Assembly (NCBI RefSeq): GCF_001613045.1
Contig: NZ_BDBP01000001.1
Span: 1-64,000 of the forward strand
Length of the DNA: 64,000 bases
Direction of reading: 5' to 3'
DNA from: Nocardia lijiangensis NBRC 108240
GTDB taxonomy: Bacteria > Actinomycetota > Actinomycetes > Mycobacteriales > Mycobacteriaceae
The position numbers and the translations under genes are program-made. Below the pieces are notes generated by a model. The model was not told the origin of the DNA. It saw only the letters and a list, made by a program, of their open reading frames with translations, and made no database searches. This document shows positions 1-7,978 of the stretch, piece after piece; within the stretch, counting starts at the first letter, position 1, and every line of letters begins with the position of its first letter.

Positions 1-1046
1 CCACCCGCCGCGCGCCCGCCGACGAGCGCCGCGCGCTGCAGGCGCAGCGTCTCGACCTGCCCGTGCTGCCGACCACCACGATCGGCTCCTACCCGCAGAC
101 CTCGGAGATCCGTCTCGCCAGGGCGGCGCTGCGCAAGGGCGAGATCGATCAGGCCGAGTACGTGCGCCGGATGCGCGGCGAGATCGCCGACGTCGTCGCG
201 CTGCAGGAGAAGCTGGACCTGGACGTGCTCGTGCACGGCGAGCCCGAGCGCAACGACATGGTGCAGTACTTCGCCGAGCAGCTCGACGGCTTCGCGGCCA
301 CCGAGAACGGCTGGGTGCAGTCCTACGGCACCCGCTGCGTGCGGCCGCCGATCCTGTTTGGCGACGTCACCCGCCGCACGCCGATGACCGTGGACTGGAT
401 CGCCTACGCCCAGTCGCTGACCGACAAGCCGGTCAAGGGCATGCTGACCGGCCCGGTCACCATCCTCGCCTGGTCGTTCGTGCGCGACGACCAGCCGCTG
501 GCCGACTCGGCGCGCCAGGTGGCGTTGGCGATCCGGGACGAGACGGTGGATCTGCAGTCCGCGGGCATCCGCATCGTCCAGGTCGACGAACCCGCGCTGC
601 GCGAGCTGCTCCCGCTGCGCGCCGCCGACCAGCCCGCGTACCTGGACTGGTCGGTGGGCTCGTTCCGCCTGGCGACCTCGGGTGTCTCCGACGCCACCCA
701 GATCCACACCCACCTCTGCTACTCGGAGTTCGGTGAGGTCATCGACGCGATCGCAGGTCTGGACGCCGACGTCACCTCCATCGAAGCGGCCCGCTCGCAC
801 ATGGAGGTCCTCGACGACCTCAACGCCGCAGGCTTCGACCTCGGCGTGGGCCCGGGTGTCTACGACATCCACTCCCCGCGCGTGCCCAGCGTCGAGGAGA
901 TCACCGTCTCCCTGCGCGCCGCACTGAAAGCCGTTCCCGCCGAACGGCTCTGGGTGAACCCGGACTGCGGTCTGAAGACCCGCGGCCCGGTCGAGGTGGA
1001 AGCCTCACTGCGCAACATGGTTGCGGCTGCCAAGGCCGTGCGCTAG
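1..1046 (+). CDS. metE: Cobalamin-independent methionine synthase, C-terminal part (partial)
   Basis: The reading frame is open from the first bases (codons begin at base 3), so this is the 3' part of a longer gene and has no start here. MetE transfers the methyl group of 5-methyltetrahydropteroyl-triglutamate to homocysteine in the cytosol, the last step of methionine synthesis. The visible ~348 residues are the catalytic C-terminal barrel. It opens with [10 protein letters not shown] and keeps the zinc ligands typical of the family: His and Cys in HTHLCYSEF, the Glu of SIEAARSH and the Cys of NPDCGLKTR. The N-terminal half lies outside the window. A strong GC hairpin follows the stop. Identity is secure. 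Confidence 0.95.
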   Translation, partial: TRRAPADERRALQAQRLDLPVLPTTTIGSYPQTSEIRLARAALRKGEIDQAEYVRRMRGEIADVVALQEKLDLDVLVHGEPERNDMVQYFAEQLDGFAATENGWVQSYGTRCVRPPILFGDVTRRTPMTVDWIAYAQSLTDKPVKGMLTGPVTILAWSFVRDDQPLADSARQVALAIRDETVDLQSAGIRIVQVDEPALRELLPLRAADQPAYLDWSVGSFRLATSGVSDATQIHTHLCYSEFGEVIDAIAGLDADVTSIEAARSHMEVLDDLNAAGFDLGVGPGVYDIHSPRVPSVEEITVSLRAALKAVPAERLWVNPDCGLKTRGPVEVEASLRNMVAAAKAVR

Positions 1047-1051
1047 AACTC

Positions 1052-1084
1052 CGGCCGGGCCGCGCTCCCCGCGCGGCCCGGCCG
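1052..1084 (+). terminator. Hairpin terminator of metE
   Basis: A perfect 14-bp GC-only stem (1052-1065 pairing with 1071-1084) with a 5-nt loop starts 6 bp after the metE stop. There is no T-run, which is usual for actinobacterial terminators. Confidence 0.75.
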
Positions 1085-1485
1085 CTGTACATCGAATCTC
1101 ACCGCCCTCCGGCGGACTCGACCTCCCCCGCTCCGGCTGATACCGATCGCCCCTCCGCCAGAAGCGATCTCACTCCCCCTCCACCGGACGCCCTTGCTGC
1201 CGCCGCTTTCTCGGCGGGTAACTCTCGCAAGCCTCCCCCGCCTCCCGCACCGGACGCACCCGCGCCTTGGGACTCACGCCTTGCCGCCACGACGGCACAC
1301 ACCTCGACCGTTTCATGTCACCCCTCCTCACACGTCGACGAAACATTGCTCCCCACTTGCTTTGTTCGACGCGCGCCGCGTCCGTTCGGTTCCCCCGCGG
1401 GCGATATCGCCCTCAGACCGGCAGGCCGAACGCACACCGGTCGAGCTGGACGCGCGATCGCGAGTGCCGCTGCGATGATGTGCGT
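1085..1485. other. Intergenic stretch without a recognisable gene
   Basis: About 400 bp between the metE terminator and the DJ-1/PfpI gene. Several short open frames occur on both strands but have low-complexity Arg/Pro/Ala composition and no Shine-Dalgarno sequence. It presumably carries the promoter of the gene at 1486; no clear -10/-35 pair was seen. Confidence 0.5.
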
Positions 1486-2241
1486 ATGCGCGTTCTCATG
1501 CCGGTTCCCGACCACGACTTCGACGTCACCGAGGTCGCCGTGCCTTGGCGGATCCTGACGAACGCCGGACACGAGGTCGTATTCACCACCGAGCGAGCGG
1601 GTACGGTGCCCGCGGCGGATCCGCGGCTGCTGACCGGAGTCATCTTCGGTCAACTCGGTGCCGAAGCCGAGCCTCGGACCTTCTACCAGCAGCTCACCGG
1701 CACACCGGAGTTCACCGCCACGGTCTCCTGGTCGGAGGTCGACGTGGACGACTTCGACGGACTGCTGCTACCCGGCGGACATGCACCCGGCATGCGGCAG
1801 TACCTGGGCTCGGAGACACTGCAGCGGCAGGTCGCAAGGTTCTGGACCCTGGGCAGGCCGGTGGGCGCCATCTGCCACGGCGTCCTCGTCCTCGCCCGGT
1901 CCGAAGATCCCGCTACCGGCCGTAGCGTGCTCGCCCAGCGCCGCACCACCTGCCTGCCCAAATACATGGAGCGCATCGCGTATTTCAGCACCGCATGGCG
2001 CCTCGGCCGCTACTACCGCACGTATCCGGCCTACGTCGAGGACGAGGTCCGCGCGGCTCTCGAGAACCCGGATAACCAATTCCAGCGCGGCCCACTCGAA
2101 CTCACCAGACGCGGCACCGCCACCGACGACACCCCCGCCTTCATCGTCGAAGATCGCAACTATCTCTCCGCACGCTGGCCGGGAGACGCCTATCTGTTCG
2201 GACGCCGGTATCTCGCGCTGCTGGAAGGCGCCGAGCGCTGA
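1486..2241 (+). CDS. DJ-1/PfpI family protein
   Basis: 251 residues. The family has a class-I glutamine-amidotransferase-like fold and includes Hsp31-type glyoxalases, deglycases and chaperones. The glycine-rich turn LLLPGGHAPGM lies near the middle, followed by the nucleophile elbow GAICHG whose Cys is the expected catalytic residue. The protein begins MRVLMPVPDHDFDVTEVAVP, a typical first strand and loop. The frame stays open upstream, but the ATG at 1486 starts exactly where the fold begins. It stands alone and is convergent with the gene at 2350. The substrate cannot be told; an Hsp31/HchA-like glyoxalase is one possibility. Confidence 0.8.
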   Translation: MRVLMPVPDHDFDVTEVAVPWRILTNAGHEVVFTTERAGTVPAADPRLLTGVIFGQLGAEAEPRTFYQQLTGTPEFTATVSWSEVDVDDFDGLLLPGGHAPGMRQYLGSETLQRQVARFWTLGRPVGAICHGVLVLARSEDPATGRSVLAQRRTTCLPKYMERIAYFSTAWRLGRYYRTYPAYVEDEVRAALENPDNQFQRGPLELTRRGTATDDTPAFIVEDRNYLSARWPGDAYLFGRRYLALLEGAER

Positions 2242-2349
2242 GATCATCAATGTAGTGACCGCGCAGCCTCGAAGCCGCGTGCGGACGGCGCGAAAGGCGC
2301 TGAGCCGGAGGCGGTGTCCGGTGGTGGGTCGAGCCGAAAGCTAGCGTCC

Positions 2350-3324
2350 TCAGCTCACAGTGTCGTCGGCGGAAGCATTGTGGCGACGGAACCCGGGCAT
2401 GAATCGGTTGGTCCGTGCCTGGTAGTCGCGGTAGCCCGGCCTCTTCTGCGCGCTGTAGTACTCGGCTGGGACAGCGCCGGTGTAGTACACGAGACACCAG
2501 TACATGATCACCGACAGCGCGAACAGTCCGAGGCCGGCGCCGATCGCCGCGGCGGGCGTGAATTCGTCGAATGCTCGGCGCAGCACCGGCAAGCACAGCA
2601 CGATGATCGCGTTCCACTGCATCCACTGGAAGAAGTAGTTGGGGTGTCGGCTGTAGTTCCAGAGCCCGACGTCGCAATGCCCCCGCCTGTTCGTCGTCGA
2701 CATCGACCGGACGAAACGAAGTTTCTGGAAATCGGCGACCGACTCCAGCACCCACGACACCGCCCACAAGATGATGCCTGCCGCTGCGACCGCGCTCATT
2801 CCGGCACCGTCGATCGCGATCACCAGCGCTGCCGGTACGGCCATGACGGTGATGTTCGAGACCGCCTGGACCAGGATCTCGGCTACGAGGTCGAGCCGCT
2901 CGCTGCCCAGGGTGGCCTTTGCCCAGCGCTTTCGCTGGAACCGATAGCGCGGCAGCTCATGGTCGAGTTCGCCGTGGCGCCAAAGGGCCAGTGCCGCGAT
3001 GCCCATGCGTCCGCCCATCACCAGGAAGACGACGGCCACAGCTATCGCGAGCGGGGATCTGTCACTCATCGCGAGCGTCAGGACGCCGAGGGCAAACAGC
3101 CCCCAGGGCCATGCGATGTCGACATAGGACATCCGGAGAGTGCGCCACCCCGGGATGCAGGCGGCACCCACGAAGATGACGAACTGGACGCCTACGTTCA
3201 CCAGCAGGAAATCCCGCAGCGCTGACTCGGTGAGCATGGCGCCGAGAACGACCAGGGAAGCGAGGGACGGGAGGGCGCGGTTCGCTAGTCCTCGCGCATT
3301 GCTCGATGGGGACGGCATGCGCAC
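2350..3324 (-). CDS. DUF1295 / steroid 5-alpha-reductase-like membrane protein
   Basis: 324 residues, strongly hydrophobic, with about seven predicted membrane segments. The C-terminal motif GLWNYSRHPNYFFQW, followed by a Tyr-rich segment and PGYRDYQ, is the signature of the DUF1295 family, related to steroid 5-alpha reductases and isoprenylcysteine methyltransferases. Members may act as NADPH-dependent lipid reductases; the substrate is unknown. A -10-like TATCTT (3330-3335, reverse strand) places transcription start at or next to the GTG at 3324, so a leaderless mRNA is plausible; an ATG two codons in (3318) is the alternative. The divergent TetR gene and the palindromes between them suggest this is the regulator's target. 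Confidence 0.82.
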   Translation of the reverse strand: MRMPSPSSNARGLANRALPSLASLVVLGAMLTESALRDFLLVNVGVQFVIFVGAACIPGWRTLRMSYVDIAWPWGLFALGVLTLAMSDRSPLAIAVAVVFLVMGGRMGIAALALWRHGELDHELPRYRFQRKRWAKATLGSERLDLVAEILVQAVSNITVMAVPAALVIAIDGAGMSAVAAAGIILWAVSWVLESVADFQKLRFVRSMSTTNRRGHCDVGLWNYSRHPNYFFQWMQWNAIIVLCLPVLRRAFDEFTPAAAIGAGLGLFALSVIMYWCLVYYTGAVPAEYYSAQKRPGYRDYQARTNRFMPGFRRHNASADDTVS

Positions 3325-3335
3325 ACGCTAAGATA

Positions 3336-3355
3336 CAAGTTGGTAACTTGCAAGT
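3336..3355. promoter_or_regulatory. Putative TetR operator (two overlapping palindromes)
   Basis: CAAGTT-GGT-AACTTG at 3336-3350 is a perfect inverted repeat, and it overlaps ACTTGCAAGT at 3346-3355, a second perfect palindrome. The site lies just upstream of the TATCTT of the reverse-strand gene and 20 bp before the TetR start codon, so a bound repressor could shut off both genes. Assignment to the adjacent TetR protein is inference. Confidence 0.6.
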
Positions 3356-3374
3356 GGTCGGTACTAACCTTCGG

Positions 3375-3989
3375 ATGGTGACCAGAGCCAAGACGACGCC
3401 ACGGCGGAGCCAAGCCGAACGACGAGCGGAGACCCAGGATCGACTGCTGAAGGCGACGGTATCGATGCTCGTCGAGCAGGGGTTCGTCGCGTTGAGCGCT
3501 TCGGCGGTGGCCGCTCGTGCCGGTGTCAGCCAGGGCGCGATGCAGCACTACTACCCGACGAAGACCGCGTTGGTGAAGGCCGCTCTCGAGCGCATCGTCG
3601 AACGCTACGTGGCCGATGTGCAGGCCGAGGTCGGCCCGTTGCCGCCGGGCGCCGGGCGGTTCGAGGCACTGCTCGACTTGCTGTGGGAGGTCCACAACCT
3701 GCCGATAAGCCGTGCACTGCTCGAGCTGTACGCCGTCGCCCGCAACGATGTGGAGCTCGCCGACGTCGCGGCCATGCTGGCGAACCTCGCGACTACCGCC
3801 GTCAGCGATCTGGCTGGTGAGCTCGTTCCCGAGGTTGCGGCGCGAGATGGCTTCCACGAATGGTTGCTCACCACCCTCGCCACGTTGCGCGGCACCGCAC
3901 TCCTGGCGGTACCCGGGGCCGAACAGGCCCACCTGGACTGGCCCACACTCCGTGACCGGCTGAAGGCCTCACTCCCGTCACCGCCGTAG
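3375..3989 (+). CDS. TetR/AcrR family transcriptional regulator
   Basis: 204 residues. The N-terminal ~60 residues form a TetR-type helix-turn-helix: TQDRLLKATVSMLVEQGF, then ALSASAVAARAGVSQGAMQHYYPTKTALV, with the usual Gly-Val-Ser turn and HYY-x-x-K end of the recognition helix. The rest is a divergent helical ligand-binding domain. The ATG at 3375 was chosen because the frame further upstream would run through the operator palindromes. It is probably autoregulated and controls the divergent DUF1295 gene. The ligand is unknown. Confidence 0.88.
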   Translation: MVTRAKTTPRRSQAERRAETQDRLLKATVSMLVEQGFVALSASAVAARAGVSQGAMQHYYPTKTALVKAALERIVERYVADVQAEVGPLPPGAGRFEALLDLLWEVHNLPISRALLELYAVARNDVELADVAAMLANLATTAVSDLAGELVPEVAARDGFHEWLLTTLATLRGTALLAVPGAEQAHLDWPTLRDRLKASLPSPP

Positions 3990-4083
3990 TCGGATTCCGC
4001 GCGCATCGCGTGGCAGAGCGCAAGCATCCTCCCACGGCCAATCCTCTCCTATGCAGTGCCCAACTCGGCACATGTATGTGGGA

Positions 4084-4524
4084 CTATCGCTTACGCGAGT
4101 CTCCAGCAGGCGCAGTCTGCATCACCTCGGATTGGTAACCCAGTTCTTGAATCACCCGGACGATGGACTGGACCTCTATCGTTGTCCCGATCGGATTACC
4201 AGGCCCCGACTCCGTCAACATTGCGAGCGCTTCGGCTGGAGACAATCCAAACATCTCTCGCAACTTCTTCAGCACCGCTAGGCGTATGTTGCGAGTCGGC
4301 ACAGCGATAGTCGAACCGCCGAATCTATCGATGATTGCCTGGCGAAGCGAATCCGGTCCGGGCCCATCGCCGTAGTCATCACTAACGAGACCGCATGATG
4401 GACACTGCCATTCCACAAACCATCGAATTCCATCCGAATCGCCGGACAACTCCTGCCCCTGCCACCCCGAAGCAGATCGACCACAGTTGGAGCATGACAG
4501 ACTGTATTCAAAAGCCTGTTCCAT
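4084..4524 (-). CDS. Zinc-ribbon protein with L7/L12-like C-terminal region
   Basis: 146 residues, not recognised as a named family. Two CxxC pairs (C11/C14 and C41/C44) form a treble-clef or ribbon-like zinc site. The C-terminal part runs AVLKKLREMFGLSPAEALAM, continues to a Pro-Ile-Gly turn and ends in a second helix; this helix-Gly-Leu-helix layout resembles the C-terminal domain of ribosomal protein L7/L12, a resemblance seen by eye only. The start at 4524 has a GAGG 9 nt upstream; in-frame ATGs at 4533 and 4551 are alternatives. It is the last gene of the ESX-like cluster on this strand, so it could be an accessory or immunity factor, but nothing in the sequence proves that. Confidence 0.65.
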   Translation of the reverse strand: MEQAFEYSLSCSNCGRSASGWQGQELSGDSDGIRWFVEWQCPSCGLVSDDYGDGPGPDSLRQAIIDRFGGSTIAVPTRNIRLAVLKKLREMFGLSPAEALAMLTESGPGNPIGTTIEVQSIVRVIQELGYQSEVMQTAPAGDSRKR

Positions 4525-4605
4525 TACATTCATCCTCGTCCGACACCCCACCGCCGGGCCCTCGCAGTCCTCCGACCGAAGGTTGACCGCCGAGTCCGCG
4601 CCCCG

Positions 4606-5127
4606 TCAGTTGACCGGGGTCTTGTCGATCTCCAAGGTCCAGAATCTTACGTCGGACCCGACGGCGTTCTTGCCCTCCTTCTCGGTCGGGCGTACGGCCG
4701 AATCCGGGGTCGCGAAACCGTCCACGCCATACCTTGGATAATCATCCTTGAATGCGTAGACGACTTCGCCGTCGCGCAGGAAGACCTGGGTCAACGATTC
4801 GGAGTGCACCTGCAATCCAGACCATTTCAACCCGGGCGTGCCCAACACCGCATTGATGTCATCGGCGGAGATGGGTGTGTAGAAGCTGTACATGCGGTCC
4901 CAGGCGCCCAGCGGAAGACCGGATTCGGCGACGATGTCACCCAGGCGCTTTGGCTCACGTGCGTCGAGAACTCGCTGGAAGGCTGCTTCCAAAGCCGGGC
5001 TGTCTTCCGCTACATCAACCCTTTCGCCGGAGAGACCACCGCCGGAGCAGCTGGCAAGGAGCACCGCGAATCCGCTGGAAAGCAGCGCAACTCGGCGCAC
5101 CGCAGCCCGTGTGATTTGTCCCTTCAT
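4606..5127 (-). CDS. Putative secreted lipoprotein of the ESX-like cluster
   Basis: 173 residues. The N-terminus has arginines, a hydrophobic stretch (VALLSSGFAVLL) and the lipobox LLASC with Cys27, so it should be lipid-anchored outside the membrane. The mature part contains WDRMYSFYTPISADDINAVLG and a C-terminal region rich in charged residues; no known domain was recognised. The frame is open further upstream to 5223, but that part overlaps the preceding gene and the signal peptide begins at 5127. It lies 25 bp downstream of the predicted toxin gene on the same strand, a position where immunity or accessory proteins are common. That role is inference. Confidence 0.75.
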   Translation of the reverse strand: MKGQITRAAVRRVALLSSGFAVLLASCSGGGLSGERVDVAEDSPALEAAFQRVLDAREPKRLGDIVAESGLPLGAWDRMYSFYTPISADDINAVLGTPGLKWSGLQVHSESLTQVFLRDGEVVYAFKDDYPRYGVDGFATPDSAVRPTEKEGKNAVGSDVRFWTLEIDKTPVN

Positions 5128-5152
5128 ACCTGATGGCTCCCACTCCACTTCA

Positions 5153-6373
5153 TCACTTCGGCACCGGCGCATTGTCCACGATAGGGCTGCCCGGCAGAAA
5201 GCTCCCCGGCTTGTTCTGAACATCTCTGTCGTACTGGAAGGAGTCCACAGTCTGTCCCACCGGCACGTCGTTCGAAAAGCTGAGTTGCTGATTCTGGTTG
5301 ATCACCACGGTGTCGCCGTTCCCTACAGCCTTCTTGACGATCTCGCGCATCTCTTCGGGGCTCGCATCTGGATTCGCCAAGGCGAGCTGCCGCCCAACTT
5401 CATTGTTGTGCAGATCCATGGCCTCGCGCACGGCGGCATTATCGGGCCGACCCTCATGCTTGGAGGTGTACTCCTTGGTCCAGTCCGCGCCGAACTCCTG
5501 CGTCATCAATGCGTTCCAATAGGCATGGCGGAAGGCATCGGTATGATTGTCCTGAGTATTCGGATCCCCGTTGGCATGATTCTCGGGAAACAGTTCTTCC
5601 GCGGTTTCACTCGCTTCCGACTGAATCTGGTAGAAGCGAATCTTGTCGCCCAAGCTCAGATTCTCGAGCATCGCGAGCTCACTCTGGGTGACATCCAGCG
5701 GCTCGAATTCGCCCAAAGTCTTGGCCTCCATTGCCGCCTTCAGCGCGCCGTCCGGCCATTTGCTCATACCTTGTGGGTCCGGTTCCACCTGCGAGAAAAC
5801 CGTGATCCACCCGAGCTCCTCGTTTGGCGGGATCGGCACAGCCTCGAACAGCTTGTTGATCGCCTCCCGGGCAGATTCAGCCGCATCGCCGGCGTCGCGC
5901 AGCGCCTTTTTGATCTTATCTTCGTGCTGCTTGGCACCCAGGTCGAGAGAGGCGCGCGCAAGGAAATAAGAGATGTCGCGCTCCTCCATCAGCCAGTACA
6001 GGAACTCCTCCGAATATCCGACCGTGCCGTCCTCGCCAACCATATATCGCTCATCTTCGGCGGTCTTGATCGCGTCCACCGCGCTCTGCTTGGCAAAACC
6101 CAGGGTATGCGCGATCTGCGAACTCGCGTGCGAACCCTTCTCGAACGCGTCCGCAATTTTGGACAGCGAAGACGTCGCTTCCTCGCCTTTGACACGCATG
6201 GCATCGCCGGTGCGACCGCGCCAAAACCCCGGAGAGTCGGCGAGCTGGCGGGAGATGGCGCCGTGCTCGGTCGTGATGGCCTGGACGCCGTTGGCCCACT
6301 CCGCCGCCTGGTTCGTCAGCGGCTCGAAGGTCCATTTGCGGATCTGACTCTTCGTCGGTGGAATCGAGCTCAT
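5153..6373 (-). CDS. Predicted type VII-secreted toxin, WxG N-terminus and DUF6973 C-terminus
   Basis: 406 residues. The N-terminal ~110 residues are helical with a WRG turn (W51-R-G53), like WXG100/LXG proteins exported by type VII (ESX) systems. A helical linker follows. The region from about 270 to 335 holds TDAFRHAYWNALM (H283), TSKHEG (H306) and MDLHNNEVGRQLA (H322), the conserved pattern of DUF6973, a domain found at the C-terminus of Gram-positive polymorphic toxins and in some stand-alone proteins. The activity is not established; the clustered His/Glu/Asn residues suggest an enzyme. The start overlaps the stop of the EspC-like gene by 4 nt (ATGA), indicating translational coupling and perhaps co-secretion. 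Confidence 0.75.
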   Translation of the reverse strand: MSSIPPTKSQIRKWTFEPLTNQAAEWANGVQAITTEHGAISRQLADSPGFWRGRTGDAMRVKGEEATSSLSKIADAFEKGSHASSQIAHTLGFAKQSAVDAIKTAEDERYMVGEDGTVGYSEEFLYWLMEERDISYFLARASLDLGAKQHEDKIKKALRDAGDAAESAREAINKLFEAVPIPPNEELGWITVFSQVEPDPQGMSKWPDGALKAAMEAKTLGEFEPLDVTQSELAMLENLSLGDKIRFYQIQSEASETAEELFPENHANGDPNTQDNHTDAFRHAYWNALMTQEFGADWTKEYTSKHEGRPDNAAVREAMDLHNNEVGRQLALANPDASPEEMREIVKKAVGNGDTVVINQNQQLSFSNDVPVGQTVDSFQYDRDVQNKPGSFLPGSPIVDNAPVPK

Positions 6374-6669
6374 CGCGGCTCGAGTTTGTTGAGGTCGTCG
6401 GCCCGCTGCTGTTCGCGGTTCATGTACTCATTGATGCTGGTCGTCGCGCCGTCTGCGATCTCCTTCAACTGCCCGTTCACGCCGCGCACACTCGCTTCCG
6501 CTCGCCACCCCGCTTTCATGTAGGTGTGGCCAAGGCCGGAACCGGGCAATGCGGATTCGATATTCGCGATGAAACTCTGCGCGCGAATCCCCGCCAACGC
6601 CTCGTGTGACACATTCAGTGCACCAACCATCGCCTCGACCGACGGTTGGTGCACATACAGCTCGCTCAT
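6370..6669 (-). CDS. EspC-like small ESX-associated protein
   Basis: 99 residues, a small helical protein of the EspC (T7SS_ESX_EspC) type. It has a central LPGSGLG turn and W55, and near the C-terminus the general type VII secretion signal Y-x3-E (Y82-MNR-E86). The start at 6669 is supported by GGGGAGGAG directly upstream. In mycobacteria EspC-like proteins pair with a larger substrate; here the partner is presumably the overlapping gene at 5153. No core ESX ATPase or membrane components are in the window, so export must use a system encoded elsewhere. Confidence 0.8.
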   Translation of the reverse strand: MSELYVHQPSVEAMVGALNVSHEALAGIRAQSFIANIESALPGSGLGHTYMKAGWRAEASVRGVNGQLKEIADGATTSINEYMNREQQRADDLNKLEPR

Positions 6670-6742
6670 CGAACTCCTCCCCATCGAAACGTTGCTACGC
6701 TAGCACGGCCGAAGCCAGCTACCCTGAGGGCGAGATACCATA

Positions 6743-7171
6743 GTGCGTAAGAATATTGGCGACATCGATCCGATTACAGGTCAGCTCGACGCACTGCGTC
6801 GCGCCCTGCTGACAGATCGCGCGACGGCTGGCCGCTACGGCGTCGCCGTGGATGTTCTCGCCGACGGAACCTTGGCCGAGGTCCGCATCAACGACACTGT
6901 TACCCCCTATGGTGCAGAACTCGGCAGGTTGATCACCACCCTCGCCAAGGAGGCGCTCGACCAAGCGCGCGGCACGGCCCGCGAACGCATCGATGACCTC
7001 ACTGCCGATCCGCGCATTGCGGCCGCCGTGGAGACGATCGAACTCGCCAGTGAACGTCCGCGCGCCATCCCACCTCCCGTGCGCCAACCGGCGGGACACT
7101 ACGACGACGACCTCACCGAAGAAGAATTGATCGAAGAAAATCAGCGCCGCAACCAGTCGTTCTTCCGGTAA
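6743..7171 (+). CDS. YbaB/EbfC family-like protein
   Basis: 142 residues starting at a GTG. An N-terminal helix (DPITGQLDALRRALLTDR) is followed by GVAVDVLADGTLAEVRINDT, like the beta-strand region of YbaB/EbfC nucleoid-associated proteins, then a helix (GAELGRLITTLAKEALDQAR) and an acidic tail. Such YbaB-like genes are common beside ESX substrate genes in Nocardia and relatives; their role there is unknown. It is transcribed divergently from the EspC-like gene with a 73-bp gap. Confidence 0.72.
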   Translation: MRKNIGDIDPITGQLDALRRALLTDRATAGRYGVAVDVLADGTLAEVRINDTVTPYGAELGRLITTLAKEALDQARGTARERIDDLTADPRIAAAVETIELASERPRAIPPPVRQPAGHYDDDLTEEELIEENQRRNQSFFR

Positions 7172-7208
7172 TCGACGAGCGGCGCTCGACTTCGGGCGGC
7201 CGAGATGA

Positions 7209-7445
7209 TCACAACGCCGTGAGCTTTCCGATACTCGGGTTCGAGTCCCAGACGACCAGCGGCATAATCAGGATCAGACCAGCTCCGGTACCTATCGATA
7301 ACGCGACGGCCAGCTCGAATTCGCTGGTGCCGATGGCCTCTACGGCGAGCTGCCGGTCCGCGTCGATGACTGGCGCTCCGGCGATTTTCCGGTCGTCCTC
7401 GGATCGAACCGTGGCCGCTAGGGCGGTGCGAGAGGACGGCTCCGC
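7209..7445 (-). pseudogene. Possible membrane-protein remnant without a start codon
   Basis: Directly after the stop of the epoxide-hydrolase-like gene, the same frame stays open for ~78 codons to a TGA at 7209-7211. Its composition looks coding: an acidic helix (IDADRQLAVEAIGTSEFELA) and then a hydrophobic segment (GTGAGLILIMPLVVW). There is no ATG, GTG or TTG in frame before the coding-like part. It may be the 3' remnant of a deleted gene, or chance. The 274-bp gap holds no other gene. Confidence 0.3.
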
Positions 7446-7823
7446 TCAGCTCGGCAGGCCGAAGGCGCGGTTGATGGCGGCCATGTCGAAGTAGTCGCGC
7501 CAGGCGGTGATCGCGCCGTCGCGGACCTCGAAGACGCCCATGACGGGGAGTGCGGTGTCGCGGCCGTTGCCGCGCAAGGTGTCGGTGCGTTCGTTCATGA
7601 CGACGTTGCCGGAGGTCACCTGGTGGTGGATGTCGAAATCGATGGCGTCGAAGGTGGTGAGGAAGCCCGCGATGAAATCGCGGATGGCGGTGCGGCCGAC
7701 GATCGGTTCCATCGGAATGTTGTGGTAGACGGCGTCTTCGGCGAAGTACGTGCTGATCCGATCGGGGTCGGGATCGGACCAGCTCTGGCACATCGCGCGG
7801 ACGAGTTCGTCGGGACCGGTCAT
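7446..7823 (-). CDS. Limonene-1,2-epoxide hydrolase-like (SnoaL/NTF2 fold) protein
   Basis: 125 residues, a single cone-shaped alpha+beta barrel. Family catalytic residues of limonene-1,2-epoxide hydrolase are in place: Tyr and Asn in VYHNIP, Arg and Asp in NERTD, and Asp in WRDYFD, after VFEVRDGAI. The family opens epoxides by direct water attack; the natural substrate here is unknown (terpene, steroid or fatty epoxide). The frame is open far upstream, but homologous sequence starts at the ATG at 7823. A TetR-like palindrome lies 55-75 bp upstream and is the likely control point. It is separated from the prp operon by a long hairpin. Confidence 0.85.
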   Translation of the reverse strand: MTGPDELVRAMCQSWSDPDPDRISTYFAEDAVYHNIPMEPIVGRTAIRDFIAGFLTTFDAIDFDIHHQVTSGNVVMNERTDTLRGNGRDTALPVMGVFEVRDGAITAWRDYFDMAAINRAFGLPS

Positions 7824-7877
7824 GGCAACGCTCGCTTCCTCGGCCCCGGGCGGGGCCATCGGTTCAAGCCCCGATTC

Positions 7878-7897
7878 AACCAAACAATCGCTTGGTT
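7878..7897. promoter_or_regulatory. TetR-type operator-like palindrome upstream of the epoxide hydrolase gene
   Basis: A 20-bp imperfect palindrome with perfect AACCAA / TTGGTT arms around ACAATCGC; 16 of 20 positions are symmetric. This form is typical of TetR-family operators. No TetR gene is adjacent, so the regulator would be encoded elsewhere. Confidence 0.5.
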
Positions 7898-7978
7898 CAA
7901 CAGAGGTTGACCCGATCGCCCCCCGGCTCCCGGCAAGGCGTACCTCCCCTGCCGCGCGTAGGCGTCCCACACCCGTTG

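Noticed and set aside
4892..6523. Long open frame (543 codons) on the plus strand across the toxin region
   Set aside because: It is antisense to the WxG-DUF6973 and EspC-like genes, which have ribosome-binding sites and recognisable domains; its own translation matches no family.
7225..7260. tRNA 3'-end-like string (GGTTCGAGTCCCAG) suggesting an attachment site
   Set aside because: No cloverleaf, the T-stem pairs over only three bases and it lies inside the coding-like remnant; coincidence is likelier.
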